In this document: positions 1-9,689 of the stretch, in pieces
How the letters are laid out: each line of letters starts with the position of its first letter
Numbering within the stretch: position 1 is the first letter of the stretch
From: Euonymus europaeus
Taxonomy: Eukaryota > Streptophyta > Magnoliopsida > Celastrales > Celastraceae
Length of the DNA stretch: 64,000 nucleotides
Assembly (NCBI GenBank): GCA_963580455.1
Contig: OY756964.1
Location: 25,890,001 to 25,954,000 of the forward strand
Direction of reading: 5' to 3'
Made by a program: the position numbers and the translations under genes
The notes under the pieces: model-generated
What the model saw: only the letters and a program-made list of their open reading frames with translations
Database searches by the model: none
What the model was told of the DNA's origin: nothing

Positions 1-1617
1 GATTGACTCAGATCTGATTAACCCTTCTTCTCCTTCAGATCCATTTATGTCTAAATTTATCGAGTTTTTAACAATAACAATAGAGTGGTAGTGGCAATGG
101 AAGAAGTGGAAGAGGGGGCAGTGGTGGTAGATGGATGGAGATGGGTTAGGGTTTGGAGAGTATATGTGTCAAACACTGATTTGTCTTCATTTTTTGATTT
201 TTTAAATAATAAAATTGTGTTTATTTTATTTTATGTGTGAAAATATAATTTGAAGGTCAGAGTGACGAGAATTGTAACAAAAAGTAAATCACAGTTCCCG
301 AGTTGGATGAGTTCAAATCTTAGTGACTGAGTTGAAACAAACTAAATCTGTCAATGACTAAAAGTTTTATTTATCTGCATTTTATCTGCCCGAAAAGTGG
401 AGAAGCTGCCCGGTGACGAGAATTGGAACAAAAAGAAAATTACGGTTTCCGAGTTGGATAAGTTCAAACCTTAATGACTGAGTTGAAACGATCCGAATTT
501 GTCAGTGACTAAAAGTTATATTTACCCTGCCTTCCATGTTACGTTGTTTCATGTACCTAACCTTTATGTGACTGGTTAGTGGTTCCATACTTCCATGGGT
601 GTTTTCACCGATTTATCTATACTTGTGCGGATCATGAAACATCCTGCCTAATAATGCAATACCTTTATGCGAGCCCTCGATTAGGACAAGGTAGATCTCA
701 TTCTGAAATTGAATGAATGACACATACAGACTCTTAGACACATATACATCCACTGAGACAGGAATTTTTTTTAAAATTTTTAACTGAGGATTTTTTAAAA
801 AAATAATTGAGAACTATATTATATAAGTTTGTCATTTTGACAATCAATATAAGTCTAAACTCAGGTTGTGTGGTTCAAACGAGTAAAAGTTGTTTACATG
901 CTAACAAATTAAATTGGTTCAAAACTCAAGACATGATTATAAATATATTGTTTTTAAGTGTGAAATGGACGGAAGGTTTATTATAAAAATGTTATTGTGA
1001 GTGAATTGAATTGAAAATCTTTCTGAGTCTGTTCATGTAGTTTGATTTTAGGGATCCACCACACTCGATTGTAACAGTACACTTTGATTGGAAGCCCTGG
1101 ACAGGCCACGATTGTAACAGTATATTTTGATTCGACTAGGTCAGCTGAGACTTTCACTTTGTGGGGCCCATTTTTAGTCCGGCCAGGCCCAGACCCCCTC
1201 GTGACATGTTTCTTCCGCTTCTGACATTATTATCGCTTCCCCTCAGCTGTATCATGCAGGGCTAGTTTAGTAATTAAGTAATTACAATATTTTTAGATTC
1301 TTTTTTCACCACCAGTGTATATAACAAATTCACACAAATGCAATACACTCAAAAAATATATTGTTCATGGGATTTGAGCCTCGCATAATAGATAAAAATA
1401 TCACTTTTCATGTGGCAGATGTACTAAACATTAATATGGATAATTTGAAACTTGCAACTATAATAACTTTACGATCAAAGAATTATTGTTTGACCAATTA
1501 TTGGGGATCATGTAATAATACAATTATCTTAGAGCCACAAACAGTAAGGACGACCTGCCCGAGTTATTTTGGTGCCCAAAGCAGCACCGTAAATTGGGTG
1601 TGTGAAATTATGCATAG
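1..1617. other. intergenic DNA upstream of the DUF642 relic
   Basis: AT-rich sequence with no convincing gene. Besides the 262-530 repeat, a short motif CGATTGTAACAGTA occurs twice, near 1067 and 1110. A short open frame from 1361 could hold decayed upstream parts of the DUF642 relic, but I could not align it to the family. Confidence 0.4.
262..530. repeat. two diverged copies of a ~110-bp repeat, MULE-end-like
   Basis: Two related segments, about 262-371 and 413-527, repeat with a period near 151 bases. Both contain a GTGACGAGAATTG start, a GAGTTGGATnAGTTCAAA core and a GACTAAAAGTT end. Read on the minus strand the outer edge begins GGGTAAATATAACTTTTAG and continues into a GTCACTGAC motif, which resembles the terminal inverted repeats of many plant Mutator-like elements. 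No partner end was found nearby, so this is probably a fragment. The repeat is seen directly; the MULE assignment is inference. Confidence 0.5.
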
Positions 1618-2008
1618 AACATGAAAAATGGTGGATCCAAAGAAGGGTCATATGTGCTACCCAACACAAAATGGGGTGCACTAATTCCTCCAAACATCGA
1701 AGATGATCAATCTCCACTCCCGGGTTGGATGGTTGAATCACTCAAGGTAGTGAAGTACATTGATTCCGAACACTTCAACGTTCGCTTGTAGCAGGAAAAG
1801 AGAGTGCAATTGCACAGATTGCTCGAACCGTCATCGACAGGACTTACATTCTCTCATTTATAGTTGGTGATGCTAGTAATGCTTGTGCAGGGTCCTTGAT
1901 GGTTGAGGCATTTGCAGGGAAAGACACGATCAAGGTCCCTTATTTGCAGGGAAAAAAAAACACAATCAAGGCCCCTTGTGAGTCCAAAGGCAAAGGTGGG
2001 TACAAGTG

Positions 2009-2254
2009 TGTTAGGAATTGATCAAAAAGTTGGTCGAGTTTTTTTGCTATAAAAGAAATCCTTGTTTTGTGGAAACAAGTTTGCAAGTTGGTCTCTAATT
2101 AGGAATGTAATTGGTATCACATTTATAATTGGAAACATCTTGGGTAGTAATTCCACGTTAAATTATTGTGTCGTGATTGTTGCACTTTTCTATTTCAATT
2201 TTCTCTATTTATCGTGTGAATTTCTGCAACGAGGATTCTGAAATTCCTCCAACA
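2009..2254 (+). repeat. left LTR of the small element
   Basis: Begins TGTTAGG and ends CCTCCAACA. It shares its first ~60 and last ~80 bases with the right LTR but is shorter in the middle. It is flanked on the left by AAGTG. Confidence 0.8.
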
Positions 2255-2767
2255 ATTGGTATCGAAGCATAGGTTGCTTGAAGTAGACGTATCAGACGTC
2301 AAAATCGACATGGAGAAATGTGCTGATTCAATCTGAGTTACAAAGCCGATGATAGGGAAATCAATTTCTAATTTAACGGATGGTGAAGTTAACAATGTGT
2401 TTTTGGAAGAAGACGCATGTGATGTCCTTTAAGACATGAACATCCTCATGACATACCACTAGTGTCATGAAAGGAGATGTGTTATGAATAACGGATCCAC
2501 AGATTTGCACACGGTCATTGGCTTGACAATCATGCAGGGTGTGTGGTGGGAAGATATGTAGAGGGCTGAGGAACTCACAAGAAAAAGTCAAGCGTGGGGG
2601 TTGCACCATAATTTTCAGCGGGTTATTTTTCGACATGGGCACATAAGCCAAAGAGAAATATTGGAATGATGAATTTTGAGTGGGTGTACTCTTTATGGTG
2701 GAGTATGACTGTCGGTGAAGACGATGGTATAGCGAAGGCTATTGAATTTTTTGATCAATGTGGAGTT

Positions 2768-3078
2768 TGTTAGGAATTGATCAAAAAGTTTGAAGAGTTA
2801 TTTTGCTACAAAAGGAATCCTTGTTTTGTGGAAATAATTAGTTTTATTGTCGGGATTTGCCTAGATTTATTGGTGAGGGAAAATTAGGACTGGTTGTACA
2901 AATTTTCTACATAGTGAAATTTTCTCTTGGTTGTCTTTTGACAACACCCGTGATTTTTCTCCGAATTTGGAGTTTTCCACGTTAAATTCTTGTGTTGTGA
3001 TAGTTGCACTTTTCTGTTTAATTTTTTTCTATTGTCGTGTGATACTTCTGCAACAAAGATCCGAGAATTCTTCTAACA
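2768..3078 (+). repeat. right LTR of the small element
   Basis: Begins TGTTAGG and ends TTCTAACA, followed directly by the AAGTG target duplication at 3079-3083. It is the longer, less deleted LTR copy. Confidence 0.8.
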
Positions 3079-3232
3079 AAGTGAGCTACGCTTAGGTTTG
3101 TTGCGGTTTCTGTAAGAACAAGAATAATTTTCTACAGCAAATTTTGCACTATGAGAAGTGATGATTTCTGTTCGTTGTGTACGTGGTCCTGTTATTGATG
3201 ATGTGAAACTCTTTAGTGTTCGTAAACCATGA

Positions 3233-4852
3233 CTCATCTCATGTGAGGCTGGTCAACAGTGATGCATACCTTAATTGGTGTCGTGGTTATACTAAGTTTT
3301 GTTTTTGGGTGGGCATGATAGTTCAAATTTGAAGTCGGTTCCTGTATCAGTTTCTTTTTATTGTGATTTTGAAAATAAATTTTATTATTTATATATAATT
3401 CGCAGTATTTTATTTTTTTGGATGAAGTAGTAATCTGACGAACAGCAAAGATTAAAGCTTATCAAATAATTACAAATTTTAAACACTAAAACCTAAAATA
3501 TTAAAATTTAAATCCTGAACACTAAAACTTTTAATTTGTGTTGGGTTGATGATAAATCATTAAAGAGAATCTGTACACAATATGAAGACATGCAACTAAA
3601 ATTAAGTTAGAATCGACCCAAAACAACGGCGCAATAAATAAAACATTGTCCACAAAGAAAAAATAAACTAAACTCATGCTAATCAAAGCGGATTTGGGGG
3701 CCTTGGCAATTTGCTTAAAATTGAATTTAATGATATGAAAGATGTGACAGATCACACCACATTTTTATTTTTCTAATTTTAAAATCTAATTATAGACCCT
3801 AAGAAATTACAAATCCTTAAATCCACCAAAGAATGCCCATGGCCTGAACAACACAACAAAACACCTACAGTACACGGCACAAGAGATATGTCATGCGTAG
3901 TCAACCCGTAAAGGCGTAAACCATCATCAAGAGTTCAAGACATCAAGCAGTAGACACGGACGATGAAAGAAAGCCCATGACCATGTTTTTCGAGGCCCAA
4001 TGACCAGCCCATTTCAGCCTCAGAAAGATCCCGTGTGGAAGCCAACACAACCATGAAGAACAGCCCAACAGTGGGTAACTTGGTCACTTCAGTCGCTGCT
4101 AGTCGATGGAGCTCAGAGACTGAACTCGATTGCACTCTTCTCTCCCATTTCTCAACTTTCTTTTCTGTGGCTCGGCGTCTCTCTCAGGTGAACCCTAGGG
4201 TTTCTCGGCTGCACACACAATCACAATCACACTCATAGTATTTTTAGTTTCAATTTTTGTTATTTTTCGTTTATCTTCTCTCATTGTTTACGCTTCTGAT
4301 CCGAAATATGTTGTATCGTATTAATTTTTATCTCTGTTAAATTTTGCAAAATGCGCTTTCAGTTCACATGTAGCTAGTGTTAGATCCCATATTATAGCTC
4401 GCCAAGATGATTTCATGAAGGGCCTGTTCCTGTTGGTCGGTGCAGGCCTCAAGTAGGGTTTAGGGTTTTGAATTCATTGTGAGATGTTTATTATATTCTT
4501 AATACTTTGTTATCAACGATAGATTTAGAACTTTCCTTCCTCTTGCAAGTGCATGTTTCAAAAGTCTAAAGAATGAGTTGCATTTTACAAGCTTTTAGGA
4601 GGCTCAAAGAGAATCTGATGATGAAGAAACTTTTTGCATGTGAAGAAAAATCTGTTCGTTTCACAAATTTATGTGTGGAACATTTTCTACAACTTCTGTT
4701 GTTCTTTTAACTAGAGCATATTTTCCTTTACTTTATGCCAATTTCTTGACAATGTTAGATGTTTTGCCTGTTTCCATCCATGACTGTGACAGGGTGGCCT
4801 CATTTATAAATTTTGGTGATCTACCATGTTTCTGAATAATCTTTATTTGCAG
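3233..4852. other. intergenic DNA and possible 5' part of the COX5b relic
   Basis: No intact gene. Bases about 4100-4210 look like an old 5' leader and first exon: CTGTGGCTCGGCGTCTCTCT at about 4166 could be a degraded start of COX5b, whose proteins often begin Met-Trp-Arg-Arg, with ATG changed to CTG and two bases inserted. This is weak. The middle COX5b exons were not found between 4250 and 4850. Confidence 0.35.
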
Positions 4853-5095
4853 AAGACGGGCACGATGTTGTATGGTTTTGGCTAGGGAAAGGCAAGCGTC
4901 ATGAATGCCCCATCTGTTCCCAACTTCCCAGTATTTCAAGGTAAACTATGGTGGGCGTTTTTTCAATACTTTTAGTAATTATTTTTGTGTAATTCAATTT
5001 GATGAGAATTATCTTATTGAATACTTGTTCTGCAGCTGGAAGTGGTTGGTCCTGGAGATCCCCCAGATGGCCATGGAGATGATCATCATCACTGA
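4853..5095 (+). pseudogene. COX5b (cytochrome c oxidase subunit 5b) pseudogene, last two exons
   Basis: Two exons of a nuclear gene for the zinc-binding subunit 5b of mitochondrial complex IV. Exon 4853-4940 reads EDGHDVVWFWLGKGKRHECP followed by a second Cys pair; it is preceded by TTTATTTGCAG and followed by GTAAAC. Exon 5036-5095 reads LEVVGPGDPPDGHGDDHHH and stop, preceded by TTCTGCAG. The retained intron shows this is a genomic duplicate, not a retrocopy. Near 4919-4930 a short duplication (ACTTCCCA) shifts the frame just after the Cys-x-x-Cys, so the exons cannot be joined in frame. Middle exons encoding the conserved domain and most or all of the N-terminus are absent. It is a dead fragment. 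Confidence 0.85.
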
Positions 5096-5724
5096 GCTGG
5101 CCTGCAAGTTTATTGCTGGAATAAATTCTGATTAAGTGATGAGGAGAAAATTGGCAATATTTTATACCCCCAGTGATCCTTCTGTCCTTTAATACTTTGC
5201 TTTTTGAGATTATCATTTTCTGTAGCTTTTTTGTCATTGATATATGTGTTATCTTTTTCTTGTTTTCCTGGTGCCTGGCTGGCAATTGGATTACTGGAAC
5301 TTCTCGGTTTAGACTTCGTTCTATCAAATAATATCGATGACTGCATTGATTGTTTGTTTAAATATTTTTACAGTCAACACTCTTTTCTATCTGTTCTTTC
5401 TGCACTGCATTACCCGGTTACCCCTCTTTCATAGGGAGGCCTGATATAGGGTAAGTTAGGAGCCCTTCTATATTTTATCTTTTGTCCGATTATAATGATC
5501 AATTGTTTGTTTCTTATAAGATATTGGATGTATGCACGTTGTCCACAGTATTCTACTCCTGATGGTTAGATGCTTGCGAGATAACACTGCTAGTTAATGA
5601 CAGAGAACTTCTTTGGTTTTTTGTTTTATTATATTATTCTATGATCTATCTATGATATCGTCGAAACATTCTCCAAAGCTCCCAAATTAAGGGAGTCTCA
5701 ACTGCTGATAGATTTTCTCAAAAG
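5096..5724. other. intergenic DNA between two pseudogenes
   Basis: AT-rich, with pyrimidine tracts. No exon could be recognised. The last 100 bases may be the former leader of the ARM-repeat relic. Confidence 0.4.
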
Positions 5725-6510
5725 ATGGCGTCTTCTGCTATGGTTCCTGCAACAATCAGTGTGTCTTTCTGAAGCTCAATCAGGTTCCCCCGAACAGCAA
5801 CAAAAAGCCCTGCAAACACTGGCTACGATGACCAAGGTCAGTCCTCAAAACAGAAACCTACTAGCAAAAACAAATGGAGCAGTGGCTACGTTTCTTGCCC
5901 CCTCCAAAACATCATCCTCCACCATTCAGTCTCTCTCGTTGTCCGTCCTCCCTGACCTAAATAAGTCTCTTGCGAGATGGAAACAATCTATGTCCTGAAC
6001 TCTATAATTCGCACTCCATTCTCTCCGGATGTCCAGCAGATTAGCTGCCTCTCTGGTTTGCAGCTTGACAGTGCTTGACAAGAACAAGGCGAAGTTTGGT
6101 GTAGAAGGCACTGTCAAGATTTTGGTCAATGTACTTGCCATGCCCCGTGGTCCTGCTGCTCATCAACTCCTTAGTTCTTTGGCTGAGCTAGTGCTGTTCC
6201 ATGGAAACTGCACTTTGGCCGTCTGTTCAGGCGCTGTCTAGGTGCTGATTCAGTTGGTGGAGAGCACAGATGGTATCTGGCTGGAACTTCACTCTGTTCT
6301 GGGTCTTCTTGCAAGGTTTGTTGGAGGACTGAACGCTTTCATAAAAACTGAACACATTGTGAAAGTGAGGGTTGCCTGACAGAAGCTTTGAGGATGCCAG
6401 AGTTTGTCACTGCCCTAGCTGATCTTTCAGTTAGAGGTTCATCAAGGGCTGGAGAGAAAACTTCGTATCTGATGAAGAAGATGTTGGAGGCAGATTTTTC
6501 AGCGCTGATG
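5725..6510 (+). pseudogene. ARM-repeat (U-box type) protein pseudogene
   Basis: A continuous stretch shows armadillo-type helical repeats in changing frames. Recognisable pieces are CLSEAQSGSPEQQQKALQTL, SPQNRNLLAKTNGAV, SSSTIQSLSLSVL, SLVCSLTVLDKNKAKFG, VKILVNVLAMPRGPAAHQLL, AVCSGAV then a TAG stop at 6238-6240, VLIQLVESTDG, and finally EALRMPEFVTALADLSVRG and SSRAGEKTS. At least three frame changes (near 5770, 5970 and 6040), the stop, and an apparent internal deletion near 6355-6380 disable it. No U-box domain remains, so whether the parent was a U-box E3 ligase or another ARM-repeat protein is unclear. No introns are evident. Confidence 0.7.
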
Positions 6511-9500
6511 GTAAAATGAATTTATTTTGGAAAATAACCACTCTCTCCATATTTTTTTGCTTCAAAATCATGTACTAAAGATTCTGATTCTACTGTTGTG
6601 AATAGGTTATGACTGTTGAGTTTGATGCAGTACATACTGAAATTGGTGATTGAATTATGGAGAATTTGTCGGCGCACACAAAATTTTTTCACCTTATCAA
6701 GTAGGATCAAAGTCGAGTCACGCGATTACAAATGGTATTTTCATATCGAACTTAGGATCTTCCGAATCCATACCGTTTAGCACCAAATATTCATCACTGA
6801 AATGGTTAACAGGACAGCATTTGTACATCCTCAAACGAGCTTTTTACTCTAATAAAGTAGATAGTCTTCTCTTGGCGGTTGAAGGTGATATTATTTCCAT
6901 TAATGTTTTACTAAAAACAAATTGGGATGGAATAATGTCGCGATGCCGTTTTTCAGTACACAATTAGTGATTGTTTTATAAATGGGAATATTTGATTTAT
7001 ATTATTATGGCAACTGTGATCCATTTTAATGATGCATTGATGGGACTACTTTCAAATATGTTATAATTGACATCATAATAATCCTTGTTTATTATCTAAA
7101 CCTGATCCAAACTTTTCTTTCTCGTTCAAAATCATTACATCTTCTCGACTTTACTCACTCTGTGAGCTCTGTCTTTGTCTTGGCATATTATAGGATGAAG
7201 ATTATAAATAATTTATTTGTCCACTTCACTCACTGTGATAGTCTTGTGTACAAGAGTGATCAATCTTTGCTCTATTCAAAATCTTAATAATCCCTAAATT
7301 ATGAAAGTATCATTAATTTGATTACAAAATTATAAAACCCTTGTCACTAATTACATGTCAATCTTTGTAACCACAATTAGAATCATGAATTCATGATCAT
7401 GGAGAACATCTGGAATCCAGTAATCATTTAAAATTCCCAAATATTCCCATTAACTATTTTGGGACTTGTAATTTCTCCACTTTTGCATCATATATAGTAC
7501 AAAAGAATAGGCATCAGCATACTGTCTTTTTGTTACTTTTTAAATTAAGTAAAGAAGGATGAAATCTGATCTTGTCGTATCTTATTAATCACGATTATTC
7601 CACTATTTTAATTTTAAAGTTTGCAGACAAAATATATATTTGTCTATACTATGATTCTCTTCTTTTTCTAGCCGTGTGGGGCCATGGCAAGGGTTGACAA
7701 CTTTAAAAGTGACGCCCTAAAAGTTTTATTTATGAATTAAACTTTATCAGAATATATATAATTTTCTGACTTTTTGGCTTTGAAAGGAACCCCAATTACC
7801 TAAATTTAGCTATTAATTAAAATGTGATTCACATCCAGTGTCATCGCTGCCATTTCTTGTTAATAAAAAAAAATACATCACATAAAATTTTCTTTTAGGC
7901 ATATGATACGAGTCCGAACTTGGACATATGATAATATCATTTCTCCGTATACACATAATTTTTTCTTCAAATAACAAGATGAATCGATAAAAATACAGTG
8001 CGTGATCACAAATAATTTATTTTCATTGTGAATTGAATTCAATACCAAACGAGCCATACGATTTAATATCCCAAAAAAAATGTCACTAGATTATCCGCAA
8101 GTGTTGATGACTACCTCACCAAAATAACAATTTGTAATATGATGAATTACCCTTTCACACATGATCTGTTTATACTAAGTGGTCTCCCGCACATTTTCCT
8201 TTTGCTTAAAGAAATTTGTTTTTATTAGGTGGCGTCATAATATCATGGTCTAATTGGTGCAAGACAAGTGTCGAAATATTTTTTCTAACATTTGTCAATT
8301 CTCAAGCCAACCTCATGACAAATTAAAAGGTTGTATTCGAATATTAGGGGATGTGAATATGTTTGATTGGAATGTGACTTCATGTAATTGTCGTGATTCT
8401 CGGCCGTGAGAATGTTATTGGTCCCTTCCTTCAAAGTTTCTTCGTACATATACGGTGTAACAATGCACCAAGTAGCATATTATTTGGGTGATACTCTTTC
8501 TTTTTTTTTTCTTGAAAAATTGGATTATCGAAGGTTCCACTTAGGTCCAATTTATCATATTCTTAGATGACAAATTTTTATGAGTTCGGATTTATTATGA
8601 TTCGAATTTATATTTGTATCAATATCACCCATTCGAAAATGACGTCGAATTTAAATGCTTTTTTCTTAATCATGAAATCAGTCTATCATCGATGGGTATT
8701 TTCATTTCCGTCGAGAAACAGTACAAATTAGGTTTTTTATTTGGTAAATTGTACACTTCCAGTGATGGAGATGGAAGTGTTAGAATTGTTTGAAGGGTAT
8801 TTGCGTCACGTAAAAGTTAAGACTGACCCAGTTTTGGACAATGTGGTGATGTTTCTACCGTCCTCGTGGTTTCTCTGTTTAAAAAAGTCTGAAGGAAAGA
8901 AAAAAAAACAAAGGGAGGAGGAAGAGGGGGGAGAAAGTAGTGGGAAATCGAAGAAAGGCTATCCTATCTAGAGAGAAAAGAGAAAAAGCCCTTATGCTTT
9001 TGGGTCTTCTTCCACAATCCATATCAGGTTTGGTGGTTTGTTGCCATATAAAAAAGCTTATACGCCATCTCTCTTTCTCACCATATATTCAATGTCATAT
9101 ACATTTCATTAGATCCTTTTTCATGCCCGTATTACTTCATCAGGCTAGTGCTTGGAATTTCAACTTCCAGTTTTGTAGTTCGTGGGTGGTGTCCATCAGT
9201 ATCAATCCTTAAAAAATTACATGGAGAATATAGGTTTTCAAATTTGGGAAATTTTGGGATCAAATTATATGTAGCAGTATTCTTCAGGCTGCCTGCCATA
9301 GTTGAAGTACTTTACTTTTGCCCCAGTCCCAAGCATAGATTCTCTGTGTGTGCATTGCAACCTAAAGGCTAAAGGGTTTGGTGAGCTTATTTTTCTAAAT
9401 ATCTGAGCTTTGGTCTGTTTTTCGAGTGTTCTTGTAATAAAGACTTAATGCTTTTCAACGCCTTTTCTCAATCTCTTGCTTTCTTCTTTTTTGATGCCTT

Positions 9501-9586
9501 ATTCTTTCTTATAGCCTTTTACTATTAAGAAGGTTTTAGGTATATTGATTGATGGGGTTATATTCCCTTTCACATTACTAAATGGG
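6511..9586. other. intergenic DNA and leader of the thioesterase-like gene
   Basis: About 3 kb of AT-rich sequence. A 105-codon frame at 6650-6967 has no recognisable features and is not called. Purine-rich sequence at 8885-8990 is notable only for composition. No further gene or bounded repeat was found. Confidence 0.4.
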
Positions 9587-9594
9587 TATAAATA
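9587..9594 (+). promoter_or_regulatory. TATA box of the thioesterase-like gene
   Basis: TATAAATA in the context GGGTATAAATAGAGAG, 96 bases before the chosen start codon. It would place transcription start near 9620. A textbook plant TATA context; the assignment is by position only. Confidence 0.6.
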
Positions 9595-9689
9595 GAGAGC
9601 GTCGCTTCTGATTTTCATCATTGCAGGAACTCATCTACCTAACACTTGCAACAAGTGTTTTGCACTGTGTGCTTATTTGGCCAAATATA

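Larger units (their letters stand above)
2009..3078 (+). mobile_element. small non-autonomous LTR retrotransposon with AAGTG target duplication
   Basis: Two direct repeats, 2009-2254 (246 bp) and 2768-3078 (311 bp), both start TGTTAGGAATTGATCAAAAAG and end in TTC(C/T)TC(C/T)AACA or close to it. The perfect 5-bp direct repeat AAGTG lies just outside, at 2004-2008 and 3079-3083, so the borders are firm. Just inside the left repeat, TTGGTATCGAAGC at 2256-2268 resembles a primer-binding site for initiator methionine tRNA. The roughly 513-bp interior has no long ORF, so the element is non-autonomous. The left LTR lacks about 65 bases present in the right one, and the sequences differ substantially, suggesting an old insertion. 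It sits inside an exon of the DUF642 relic. Confidence 0.85.
1618..3232 (+). pseudogene. DUF642 cell-wall protein pseudogene split by an LTR element
   Basis: Relic of a DUF642 protein, the plant family of secreted cell-wall proteins reported to associate with pectin methylesterase. From 1618 the translation runs through YVLPNTKWGALIPPNIEDD and LPGWMVESLKVVKYIDSEHF, which are hallmarks of the second half of the family. A stop at about 1788 and a frame change follow; the next frame reads GKESAIAQIART and VGDASNACAGSLMVEAFAGK. A roughly 35-base stretch around 1912-1978 is partly duplicated. At 2009 a small LTR element interrupts the gene. After it the match resumes at 3079 with LRFVAVSVRTRIIFYSKF, MRSDDF and VIDDVKLFSVRKP, ending at a stop at 3230-3232. 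The N-terminal half and signal peptide were not found. Frameshifts, stop and insertion make it non-functional. The family call is firm from recognisable motifs. Confidence 0.85.

Noticed and set aside
6650..6967. 105-codon frame
   Set aside because: No recognisable motif, AT-rich composition like surrounding intergenic DNA, no splice or promoter context.
8741..9372. Short frames upstream of the thioesterase-like gene
   Set aside because: They lie in probable promoter or leader sequence, with a purine-rich low-complexity part.
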